Of a DNA stretch of 45,701 bases, positions 7,152-15,158 are shown piece by piece. A program made the translations under genes and the position numbers. Source of the stretch: Candidatus Nomurabacteria bacterium (GTDB lineage Bacteria; Patescibacteriota; Minisyncoccia; Phycocordibacterales; CAIJYI01); NCBI GenBank assembly GCA_943356445.1, contig CALREZ010000007.1, positions 1 through 45,701 of the forward strand. The letters run 5' to 3'. The notes under the pieces are model-generated. The model was not told the origin of the DNA. It searched no databases and saw nothing but the letters and a program-made list of their open reading frames with translations. The stretch's first letter is position 1. Each line of letters opens with the position of its first letter.

Positions 7152-9074
7152 ATGAAACGAATATCCTTTCCTTTTTCCGCGCTTCGTTTACCCGCCGTTC
7201 TTGCGGGATTATTTGTTCTGCAAAACGAAATTTTCAATCTTTTTGTCCATTTTCCCGCCAATCCGTATATTTTCCAATTCATCTTTATTACCTTTTCTCT
7301 CGGTATCCTTCTCTATGGCCCGTCCGAGTTATTTCCCAAAATGGGCCGAATAATCTATCTTTCAGTTATTTCCACTATTGTCTCCCTCCTCTTTATTTCC
7401 CAAGCACTCTATTTTTCATATTTCGGCGGTTTTATGCAAGCGTCAGCATTCGCCTACGCCGACCAAACCGGAGCGATCAAAAGCACCATCATCACGCTTA
7501 TCAAACCGATCCTCATTGTTTTTCTCCTGCAATTTTTTGTCATAGCGGTATGGTTTTTTAAAGAAAGGAAAGGAAAAATATCCGGAACCGTTCTTTTCAA
7601 AAAGGAAAAATTTGCCTTGGTTTTGTTTCTCGCCCTTGCCGGTCTTTTCAGTTACGGCATCGTGCTTTTCGGCGACGGAAACGGTTGGAAAAAGATTACG
7701 AATTTTCCGCAAACATTGAAAGAATTAAACAGCTTTACTTTCTCACCGACTGACAAAATACAGAGAACGGGAATTTTCAACTATTACGCGAGCGATGTCG
7801 TCGGCTTCATTTTCCGCAAAACAAAACTTACCGAAGAAGATTTTGCTTTGGTGCAAGCATGGAAACAAAATACTCCGGAAATCGCCAAGAATAAATACTT
7901 CGGTGCCGCAAAAGGAAAAGATCTTATCATTGTTCAGTTTGAATCACTTGAGAATGTCGTCCTTTTTCAAACAATAGACGGACAAGAAATTACTCCGAAT
8001 CTGAACAAACTTGCAAAGGAAGGTTTGTATTTTGACAACTACTACACGCAAGTCGGTCCCGGCAATACGGCGGATGCGGAATTCGTTACCATGAATTCTC
8101 TTTACGCCCTCCCCAATACCGTCGCCTTTGTTGACTTCGCGCACAACAGTTACAATGCCCTGCCGGCTCTGCTCACGCAAAACGGCTATCGCACCTATTC
8201 TTTGCACGCTGACGTGCCAACATTCTGGAACCGTTCCAATATCTATCCGAAACTGGGATACGAAACTTCCATTACCAAATCGGATTTTGTTATTCCGGAA
8301 AATTCCGGTTTCGAAATGCTCTCCGATAAAGAATTTTTCACGCAGTCTTTATCAAAAATGAAAGACTTCCCGTCTCCTTTCATGGCGACGTTCATCACGT
8401 TAAGTTCGCATACGCCGTTTATTGTTCCCGAGAAAGATCAAATGCTTGTCTTTCCTGAAAATACTCCTTTTAACGAAACGCAAAAGAACTATCTCCAGAG
8501 CATACGATATTCCGATCAAGCGCTCGGAGAATTTATCGCCGAACTCAAAAGGAGCGGAGAATATGACAGGGCTCTTATCGCCATCTACGGCGACCACGGA
8601 AGTCTGACCGGCCTCGGAAATATCCTCGGGGCAGAGAAAAGCAAAGTATTTCCCGAACTTCGTTCCAGTGTAGAAGGCAGCGTTCCGCTCATTATTCTCG
8701 GTTCATCCCTTCCGAAAAAAACATATGAGATTCCCGGAAGCCATCTGGACTTTTATCCGACCATCGCCAACCTTCTTGGAGTAACGCCAAAAGCCGCTCT
8801 TATGGGACAAGACCTGCTCGGAAAGAGCCGTCGAGTCACCATACGCGATTCGTATTCCCGCGCCATAACCGCCATACTGACGCCGACGATCGCTTACAAA
8901 AATTTCAGCGAAGCGGGAGAGTTTGATAACGGAACATGCCTCAAAATGCCGGAACAAAAAAACATTCCGCTCGCCGATTGCAAAAATATCTACTTGAAAG
9001 AAACGGCCGCGACCAGCGCATCAGATCTGATCATAAAAGGAAACCTTGCGGCAACGCTGTTGTTTGCGAAATAG
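7152..9074 (+). CDS. LtaS-like membrane sulfatase / phosphoglycerol transferase
   Basis: A 640-residue protein with about five N-terminal membrane segments (near 12-32, 39-56, 68-88, 118-136 and 153-173) followed by an extracellular alkaline-phosphatase-fold domain. E264 (VQFESLE) and T307 (QVGPGNTADAEF) match the metal-binding and catalytic residues of lipoteichoic acid synthase, and HADVPTFWNR and IYGDHGSLTG complete the site. Such enzymes move glycerol-phosphate, or in related families phosphoethanolamine, onto envelope polymers or lipids outside the membrane. An ATG at 7122 in the same frame would precede the likely transcription start, so 7152 is preferred. The polymer in this organism is unknown. 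Confidence 0.9.
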   Translation: MKRISFPFSALRLPAVLAGLFVLQNEIFNLFVHFPANPYIFQFIFITFSLGILLYGPSELFPKMGRIIYLSVISTIVSLLFISQALYFSYFGGFMQASAFAYADQTGAIKSTIITLIKPILIVFLLQFFVIAVWFFKERKGKISGTVLFKKEKFALVLFLALAGLFSYGIVLFGDGNGWKKITNFPQTLKELNSFTFSPTDKIQRTGIFNYYASDVVGFIFRKTKLTEEDFALVQAWKQNTPEIAKNKYFGAAKGKDLIIVQFESLENVVLFQTIDGQEITPNLNKLAKEGLYFDNYYTQVGPGNTADAEFVTMNSLYALPNTVAFVDFAHNSYNALPALLTQNGYRTYSLHADVPTFWNRSNIYPKLGYETSITKSDFVIPENSGFEMLSDKEFFTQSLSKMKDFPSPFMATFITLSSHTPFIVPEKDQMLVFPENTPFNETQKNYLQSIRYSDQALGEFIAELKRSGEYDRALIAIYGDHGSLTGLGNILGAEKSKVFPELRSSVEGSVPLIILGSSLPKKTYEIPGSHLDFYPTIANLLGVTPKAALMGQDLLGKSRRVTIRDSYSRAITAILTPTIAYKNFSEAGEFDNGTCLKMPEQKNIPLADCKNIYLKETAATSASDLIIKGNLAATLLFAK

Positions 9075-9097
9075 AGGAAAAAGAATAAAGCAAAAAG

Positions 9098-9128
9098 CCC
9101 CGCCTTCGCTGAAGCTACGGCGGGCAAG
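9098..9128 (+). repeat. Palindromic repeat family A, copy 3
   Basis: CCCCGCCTTCGCTGAAG followed by CTACGGCGGGCAAG, 23 bases past the LtaS-like stop. It could also help end that transcript. Confidence 0.6.
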
Positions 9129-9166
9129 AATAAGAAAAAAAGGAACGACAGCTGTCGTTTTCCGCT

Positions 9167-9336
9167 GGAGCGGGGTTGTACCCCACTCCGGAACGTTTGT
9201 GTAGTACCGTCTCCAATTAGTCTCTTCCTCTTCGTTATTCCAGCCTTTGAGCCGGAATCCGTGTTTAGGTATAACCAGACAAACTTCATCATATCATCCA
9301 AACGTTACGGGCCGAGGTGCAACCTCGGCCCGGCGG
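9167..9336. repeat. Paired inverted hairpin element (BIME-like), left copy
   Basis: Unit one (9167-9204, plus strand) is a hairpin around CGGGGTTGTACCCC followed by AACGTTTGTG. Unit two (9280-9336) is homologous to it in the opposite orientation: a stem GGGCCGAGGT/ACCTCGGCCC at 9309-9331, preceded on the plus strand by CATCCAAACGTTACG. The 57 bases 9280-9336 match 11437-11493 at all but one position. The pair lies just past the tail-like gene's stop. Confidence 0.85.
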
Positions 9337-9341
9337 CAAAA

Positions 9342-11244
9342 TTATGCCATTGCCAAAAAGATATACGTCGCGCTAGTCACATTGATGTGCGTTGCGGCGA
9401 GTTCGTTGACTTTGAAACCTGAGACATCGGGATCTACACTATCATCGGTGGTTACTTCTGCGGCGGCGGTGTTAAGTGATAAATGCGGATCTTCTGCGGC
9501 GACTATTCCTCTAGTGTTATCAAAGACAAACCAAGCACCGGTAGAATCGGTTCGTTTTACGAGGATGAATCTTGCTCCGGCGGAGAAACCGCAGTCTATG
9601 GTTTGAGTAGAACCGTTGCCGGTGTAGGAACCGACTTTGGAAATGCCGGCTTTGGTGGCGAAGAGGTAGGCGACGTAGGTATCGCCGCTTGCAGAAGTAA
9701 GGTTTTCATTTCCTCTCAATTGAAAAGTTGTGGAGGATATAGCCTCTACTTGATGTTCAGTTGTTCCATAGGCAGCTGTCGTATTTAAGAATAGATGTTT
9801 GGTAAGATCGCCTGTCGTAGAAACATACCAATTCCTTGAAGCATCTCCTCCTGTACTTCTGCATTTAATGATAATTAACTCAGGTGACACACCTAAAGAA
9901 TGATTAAGAACGAGTGATGCAGAAGCGGTTCCTGAATAGCAGACCTCATCAAACACCTCGGGGGCGCGTTTGAAGAACCAGTTGATGTAAGTTTGACTTG
10001 GCGAGTAATTAACAAACCCTGTTGTTAGATCATTACCCAACATTACTCCATCCATGCCATATCCCGTAATTACATCTGTATAAGTACTTTCCGCGATCAT
10101 GCTATCACTTCTGGTTTGGATGTTTGCCCCCCTTAAACGATCTGTAAATATCGGATTACCAACAACATTTGTTCTACCTGTGGTAATCACCATATCCGGT
10201 GCAAACCCTACTCCCGTTACCGTCGCAACTGTCTGCGTTCCTGCTCTTGCAATCGCATTATACACCTGCGTCCCGCTCGTCGGGGGTTTGTTGGGACGGC
10301 GGATGGCCATGTACACATAAGTATTGCCCAATCCCGCCAAACCGCGAAAACCGGTGGCGGTCGGTTTGATCTGTGTTGTACCGGATTCCGAATCCGTCGT
10401 GTCCGGTTTCAGTTTGTAGCTGGTTCCGTCGGTAACCAGACCGCGCATGGAGTCTTGTACTGTCCAGCTTCCGGTGGTATTGGTTACTTTTACCAGAACA
10501 TATTGCGGTTCCCAGCCGAGAGTAACCGTAAAGTCTGCCGTGTCAGTGTATGTCCCGCACTGTATCATTCCGGTATTTGCGGTTGTATCATGCGCCCAAG
10601 CGTAGACGATGTACGTTCCGTTCGGAATAGTGCCACCCAGGAGAGAAAGCGTGGTTCCCGAAAGAGAAATGCTCGCATCGCTTGTTTCCGCTGCGGTAGT
10701 ATTGAGATAGACGAGTTTGGTTGCAGTACAGGAACGATGGTAGACAAACCATGCGCTCGTAGAATCCGTGCGTTTTACCGCTACCATGCCGACCGTGGTG
10801 AGAGATGACAAGTCAACAGTGGCCGTTACCCCGCCGGAGACGGTGACGGTTTGCACGTCAAAGAATTTGTTGGCTTTGCGGAAGGTCCAGGAGGCGAAAG
10901 TTTTAGTATTATTGTTTATATCTATTACTGGGGAAAATCCTAAAGAAAATCCGGTATTATTAAAAGAAGTTAAACTATTCGCTACAGTTTCTTGTTGGTA
11001 AGTAGAGTGTGTGTAGACTGTTTTAGTTGCACCTCTTACTGTATCAGATAACACATGTCCAAAGGCATCACTTCTTCCTTTGAGCCACACCAGCCCCCCC
11101 CTTCCCAGCCAAATCAATCCCATTCGTAATCGCCTGAGTACTCCCGTTTCCCGTATACAGATACGTTGAAAAAACATCTTCCACATAGAGTCTCGGATTC
11201 GCCGCCAGCCAAGCAGCCGCCATTCTCATACGATCGGCTAACAT
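9342..11244 (-). CDS. Phage-tail/tail-fibre-like beta-rich protein, frame broken at a G8 tract
   Basis: The frame opens at ATG 11244 with RLYVEDVFSTYLYTGNGST and ITNGIDLAGKGG, a typical start of tail-fibre-like proteins of the DUF7483 kind, then meets eight G (plus-strand C at 11094-11101). Staying in frame gives a stop about nine codons later. Removing one G joins it to the long frame GLVWLKGRSD...TVRGATK that runs to 9342, for 633 residues in all. The body repeats modules such as ARFILVKRTDSTGAWFVFD and GMVAVKRTDSTSAWFVYH, separated by SYTGNGSTQTIDCGF. It is Thr/Ser-rich with no signal peptide. The cause may be sequencing error, phase variation or slippage. TATACT lies 8 bases before the ATG. 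The family name is from memory of its signature. Confidence 0.8.
11094..11101 (-). repeat. G8 homopolymer tract inside the tail-like gene
   Basis: Eight G on the coding (minus) strand at codon 50 or so. Seven would restore one continuous frame. Confidence 0.95.
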
Positions 11245-11532
11245 GGTTTTTGAGTATAAGGAATCATGGGTTTAGTATATCAAGAGAGGAGAGGGTTGGG
11301 AAAGTGGATAAATGGGAAAATAGAAAAAGAATGAAGCAAAAAGAAAAAAGGGGGACAATAACGGTGCTTGGCGCCGGAACGGGGTTGTACCCCGTTCCGA
11401 AACGTTTGTGTGATAAAATGAGGTTCTTTTTTTAAACAAACTTCATCATATCATCCAAACGTTACGGGCCGAGGTACAACCTCGGCCCGGCGGACGACGA
11501 CGGCCGTTCCATTTTTTCTTATTGCTTTTTCC
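11245..11532. other. Intergenic region with the right hairpin pair
   Basis: No gene was found in these 288 bases. They hold the -10 box of the tail-like gene (TATACT, 11253-11258) and the right copy of the paired hairpin element. Confidence 0.7.
11375..11493. repeat. Paired inverted hairpin element (BIME-like), right copy
   Basis: Unit one at 11375-11413 has a perfect 10-bp stem CGGAACGGGG/CCCCGTTCCG with loop TTGTA, followed by AAACGTTTGTGTG. Unit two at 11437-11493 is its inverted homologue with stem GGGCCGAGGT/ACCTCGGCCC (11466-11488). Only 23 bases separate the units here, against 75 in the left copy. It lies just past the stop of the gene at 11533. Confidence 0.85.
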
Positions 11533-11841
11533 TTACTTCTCCTTATCCAGCTTTTCCAGCTCTGCGCAGGCGGCTCCATAGACCGTTGCGAACCGAACAT
11601 ATGCGCTTTCATCAGCAAAACGACTATGCGGTTGTTCCAGACGTTCGCGTATATCCATAGCAAGATTGAGCAGTTCTTCTCTGGTCATCTTCTCCATTTT
11701 AGAATCAAGCGCTGCCTCACCCTTCCTCAGTTCTTCGTCCGTACAATTCGCCGGCGGAAAATCTTTCATGAGAGAATTTACCAAAGCTGCAAGCTCATCT
11801 TTTTTCACTTCTTCTTGCCCTATTTTTTCCATTGAATTCAT
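11533..11841 (-). CDS. Free-standing copy of the metallophosphoesterase C-terminal domain
   Basis: A 102-residue, charged, mostly helical protein. Its second half, KMEKMTREELLNLAMDIRER then SAYVRFATVYGAACAELEKLDKE, lines up with the end of the upstream metallophosphoesterase (KMDGLSREDLLNVAMGIRRF, TAYSRFALVYALACTRLEALDEE). The start at 11841 lies 22 bases after that gene's stop, so the two are probably cotranscribed; an ATG at 11832 is an alternative. No family recognised; the similarity points to a tandem duplication of one domain. Confidence 0.78.
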   Translation of the reverse strand: MNSMEKIGQEEVKKDELAALVNSLMKDFPPANCTDEELRKGEAALDSKMEKMTREELLNLAMDIRERLEQPHSRFADESAYVRFATVYGAACAELEKLDKEK

Positions 11842-11863
11842 AAAAATAATTTTTAATGCGGTC

Positions 11864-13033
11864 TTATGTTTCTTCATCCAAAGCTTCAAGACGAGTGCAG
11901 GCCAGAGCATATACCAGAGCAAATCGGGAATAGGCCGTTTCGTCCAAAGGCTCGTCCATAAATCGCCGAATTCCCATCGCTACGTTCAGCAAGTCTTCGC
12001 GACTTAAACCGTCCATTTTTTCGGCAAGCGAAGTTTCCCCTTTTTGAGCAAGTTCTTCTACGAGCAGATCAATCTGCGTTTCGGTAGCATCCGCCTTCTT
12101 CATATTCTTTTCAATGTCCGTATACGTATTCTTATTCACGACCGTAATTTCTTCCACCGCGCTTTTTCCGTCAGCATTCGTCATCGTAATTTTGAGCGAC
12201 CCCCATTGGTTTCCAGCCGTTTCACCCGGCTCCAGTTTTTTATAGGAAGAAACGGAAACATCGTTGTTGATAAAAGTGATTTCGGGCATCTCGGGAAACT
12301 CATCCATTTTTTGCACTCCTCCCTGCTGGCTGGCGTGCCCGTGAACGACAAAACGGTACCCGAGTTTCAAAAGCATCCGCTGTATTTCCGGCCCGTGGAT
12401 CTTGTAGTAATCCTCCAGCGTTACTTTTTTCTGATACGGCTTTTCGTCTTTCTTCAGATCTTTTTTCTTGAACGAAAAACGCTTGAGCTTTTCGTTATTG
12501 CCGGACAGAGATAGCTGCATCGCTTCTTTAAACTGTTCATTAAACCCCGTCATTCCTTTTGAAAGAATTTTTTTGAGCAGAGTTCTTGAGGGATGCCCGT
12601 GCACATACAGGATAGGCCCATCTTCACCCAAAAAAGACATGTTGTCCGCAATAAGTTTCCTCTCCGATCCTTCTTCCGCGACCCCCGCAGCATTCATCAG
12701 ATATTCTATCTCGTGATTTCCGGCAAGCACTTCAACCGAACAGCTTTCTGGCGCGGTTTGTTTCAAGTGAACAATATATTCCAAACTTTGTTTATCGGGG
12801 TTGGTTTTGTTCACCACGTCCCCCGTGTGGATAATCTTTACATTCTTCGCTCCTTCCATCCATTCGCCCCGTTCGTTGATAACGCCATGAATCCGAAGAT
12901 TGCGAACAATCGCCTCATAATCATTATGAGTATCGGTAATCGCTATCACCTCGGTTTTATTTGGAACGGCTTCCCTCCTCTCTGAAGAAAAGTCGTTCAC
13001 CTTCTCCGCATCATACCCGATTTTTTTTTCCAT
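11864..13033 (-). CDS. Calcineurin-like metallophosphoesterase with helical C-terminal domain
   Basis: A 389-residue protein. The two-metal phosphoesterase motifs are all visible: ITDTHNDYE (D34, H36), HTGDVVN, AGNHEIE, VHGHPS and VVHGHASQ. The layout resembles cytosolic PPP-type protein or nucleotide phosphatases. After about residue 295 there is a helical region (KNMKKADATETQIDLLVEEL...) that is duplicated as the next gene. The substrate is unknown. TATTAT at 13041-13046 lies 7 bases before the ATG, with TTTGAT 16 bases further up, again a probable leaderless start. Confidence 0.88.
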   Translation of the reverse strand: MEKKIGYDAEKVNDFSSERREAVPNKTEVIAITDTHNDYEAIVRNLRIHGVINERGEWMEGAKNVKIIHTGDVVNKTNPDKQSLEYIVHLKQTAPESCSVEVLAGNHEIEYLMNAAGVAEEGSERKLIADNMSFLGEDGPILYVHGHPSRTLLKKILSKGMTGFNEQFKEAMQLSLSGNNEKLKRFSFKKKDLKKDEKPYQKKVTLEDYYKIHGPEIQRMLLKLGYRFVVHGHASQQGGVQKMDEFPEMPEITFINNDVSVSSYKKLEPGETAGNQWGSLKITMTNADGKSAVEEITVVNKNTYTDIEKNMKKADATETQIDLLVEELAQKGETSLAEKMDGLSREDLLNVAMGIRRFMDEPLDETAYSRFALVYALACTRLEALDEET

Positions 13034-13130
13034 AATTTATATAATATCATAAGGCGGAGAAAATCAAAAAATCCCTTTCTTTCCGTGTAAATTTATTCTA
13101 TTATGAAGTAAATATAAAAAAGACAATACT

Positions 13131-13601
13131 ATGGAAAAACAAGACTTTATGAAGAGAGCTGGAGCGCTCGCAAGAGAAAATATCGCGGGTGGAACCGGCG
13201 GGCCGTTCGGCTGCGTTATTGTAAAAAACGGGGCAATCATTGCAGAAGGAGCGAATCATGTTACCACCGAGAATGATCCGACGGCCCACGCGGAAGTCGT
13301 CGCTATTAGAAACGCCTGCAAGACGCTCAACTCTTTTCAATTGGACGGCTGCGAAATTTACACTTCCTGTGAACCGTGCCCGATGTGCCTCGGAGCTATC
13401 TACTGGGCGAGACCGGAAAGAGTGTATTATTCCAGCACCAAAAAAGATGCCAAAGACATCGGCTTTGACGACCAATTCATTTATGAAGAAATAGGAAAAG
13501 AATACGAAAACCGGAACATTCCCTTTTTGCATTTAGAGGATGAGGAGGCAACCAAAGCCTTCCAAGATTGGACGGCAAAAAATGATAAAATTGAATACTA
13601 A
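13131..13601 (+). CDS. guaD: Guanine deaminase (cytidine-deaminase fold)
   Basis: Converts guanine to xanthine and ammonia in purine salvage. The 156-residue protein has the zinc site of the cytidine-deaminase superfamily: H53-A-E55 in NDPTAHAEV and C83/C86 in SCEPCPMCLGAIYWARP. GGPFGCVIVKNG, the FDDQFIY segment and the C-terminal domain-swapped tail (FQDWTAKNDKIEY) match Bacillus-type guanine deaminase more closely than TadA. The start follows an A-rich leader without a clear Shine-Dalgarno. It is followed after 5 bases by a coiled-coil orphan gene. guaB lies at the far end of the window. Confidence 0.93.
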   Translation: MEKQDFMKRAGALARENIAGGTGGPFGCVIVKNGAIIAEGANHVTTENDPTAHAEVVAIRNACKTLNSFQLDGCEIYTSCEPCPMCLGAIYWARPERVYYSSTKKDAKDIGFDDQFIYEEIGKEYENRNIPFLHLEDEEATKAFQDWTAKNDKIEY

Positions 13602-13606
13602 ATTCC

Positions 13607-15106
13607 ATGCAAGAAACCATAAACGAAAACAAAGCGACCAACGAGCAAGAATCCGTTTCTTCTGAAAATTCGGAAAACCCGAAAGAAGGATCCTATGATT
13701 TCAGCAAAGAATTTTCAAAACGAGGACGGCACGAACTTGCCGTGGAAATGTATCAGCTCCGAAGAAAATACATGAAAGATATCCCGGAGGAAAACAAGAG
13801 ACTTGCGGAAGAAAGAAATGCGCTTTCGGAAAAACGCGGTATGTACGAACAAAAAATTGAAACGGCCGGAAAGAATTTGGAGGAAGTCAAAAAAGAACAA
13901 AGCGAATGGCTCGCCGCGCAGGAAGAATTAAAAACCCTTAAGGAGGAAATAGAAAAACGAAAATCAAGCATTTGGTACAAAATTCAAAGGAGATTCGGAG
14001 GAGGACAAGATGTGTCTGAAAAAGAATCAGAGTACTACCAAAAGAAAAATGAAGCCGGATATTTTGATGAATCCCGAATAACGAAAGCGGAACAGGAACA
14101 AAAATATGCCGAAAGCGGACGCGATACGATAGCCTATTACGACAGACAGATAGAAGATGCGAAAGATACGGTAATAGACGAAGCATGGCATGACAAAGCC
14201 AAAGCGAAGATTTCCGAATTTTACGGGAAGCAGGCGGAAATCAAAGAAGAATTTGAGCGAGACAAAAAAGACCGGGATATTCAAGAAAACGTCAATAAGC
14301 ATAACATACTTTTTCTCCACGGCATTCCCTTTGAAAAACAGATGGCGAATACGTCTATGAACAATGCCGTAATGGATACGGAGATGATGACCTCGGAGGA
14401 TAAAGCGCGCTTTCTGGTCGGACTGGAACCAACCATATCCGTTTCGTCAAAAACCCTTGATGCCAGCCTTGCTGAAACAATGCCGGCGCGAGGAGAACTC
14501 ATTTACGAAACCGGTCTTATCATCGGCAACGGAGAGATTATGAGCGCCTACCAAAATGATGAAGGAACCGTGGTGGAAAGTCTTGATATCAAAGGAGCGA
14601 AAAGCGGGCCTTCTTCTGTACAAACGAACATAGTGGAGCACATGGCAAAAGCGGTCGGTTCCGAAAACCGTTCCAATGAAGCCACGACCACATGGAACGA
14701 GATTGTCGTAAGAAATCCAAAAGCTACGGGAATGTATATTATGGAGAATGCGCAAAATTACGAAACCGCGCTTCCGAGAGTTCAAAAACTGGCCGAAGAA
14801 ATGAAACTCCCTCTCATTCGCGTATCTCGCGACGGAAAAATGTTCAATTTGACGGAGGGGAAAGAAACGACAAAAGAAGAAGTCGTGGCGAATCCAAAAG
14901 AATTTTCCACTGAAGAAAAAATAGGATTCATTGAACGAACAAAAAAATTCGTCAGAGAAGACCGACACCCGGAAATGGCGCAAGAAATTCAAAATCGTCT
15001 GGATGCGCTCAAGAAAGAAAAAACGGTTGAAGAACAAGAAAAAGCAGACAAACAGAAAGAAACGGACATAAGAAAAAAACTGGAAACCCTTCTCTCTCAA
15101 GAATAG
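13607..15106 (+). CDS. Large coiled-coil orphan protein cotranscribed with guaD
   Basis: 499 residues, function not recognised. The region from about 55 to 235 is strongly charged with heptad-like helices (EENKRLAEERNALSEKRGMYEQKIETAGKNLEEV...). A globular part from about 240 to 420 contains beta-rich stretches such as GELIYETGLIIGNGEIMSAYQNDEGT and MKLPLIRVSRDGKMFNLTEG. The tail is again a charged helix. There is no signal peptide or membrane segment, so it is presumably cytosolic. It starts 5 bases after guaD and ends before a strong terminator, so the two form an operon, but nothing seen ties it to purine metabolism. Confidence 0.85.
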   Translation: MQETINENKATNEQESVSSENSENPKEGSYDFSKEFSKRGRHELAVEMYQLRRKYMKDIPEENKRLAEERNALSEKRGMYEQKIETAGKNLEEVKKEQSEWLAAQEELKTLKEEIEKRKSSIWYKIQRRFGGGQDVSEKESEYYQKKNEAGYFDESRITKAEQEQKYAESGRDTIAYYDRQIEDAKDTVIDEAWHDKAKAKISEFYGKQAEIKEEFERDKKDRDIQENVNKHNILFLHGIPFEKQMANTSMNNAVMDTEMMTSEDKARFLVGLEPTISVSSKTLDASLAETMPARGELIYETGLIIGNGEIMSAYQNDEGTVVESLDIKGAKSGPSSVQTNIVEHMAKAVGSENRSNEATTTWNEIVVRNPKATGMYIMENAQNYETALPRVQKLAEEMKLPLIRVSRDGKMFNLTEGKETTKEEVVANPKEFSTEEKIGFIERTKKFVREDRHPEMAQEIQNRLDALKKEKTVEEQEKADKQKETDIRKKLETLLSQE

Positions 15107-15117
15107 AATTAAAAAAC

Positions 15118-15147
15118 AACCCCGCTCGGCAACCGAGCGGGGTTTTT
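15118..15147. terminator. Bidirectional terminator between convergent genes
   Basis: A 12-bp stem AACCCCGCTCGG/CCGAGCGGGGTT, loop CAA, then TTT. It serves the coiled-coil gene and probably the SbmA-like gene from the other side. Confidence 0.9.
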
Positions 15148-15158
15148 ACATAAAACTT

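Larger units (their letters stand above)
9075..9341. other. Intergenic region made mostly of hairpin repeats
   Basis: No gene was found. It contains a family A palindrome, an exact 16-bp palindrome AACGACAGCTGTCGTT (9144-9159), and a paired hairpin element (9167-9336) described separately. Confidence 0.7.

Noticed and set aside
11102-11186. ATG at 11186 as start of the tail-like gene (MWKMFFQRIC...)
   Set aside because: Its first 28 or so residues are the out-of-frame reading of the conserved RLYVEDVFSTYLYTGNG start, which lies in the frame opening at 11244.
11166-11435. An 89-codon plus-strand frame across the right hairpin repeat
   Set aside because: It overlaps the start of the tail-like gene and the repeat; no ribosome binding site or motif.
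14447-15100. A 217-codon minus-strand frame opposite the coiled-coil gene
   Set aside because: Long only because the sense strand is Lys/Glu-rich; the antisense is a Phe/Leu-rich shadow.
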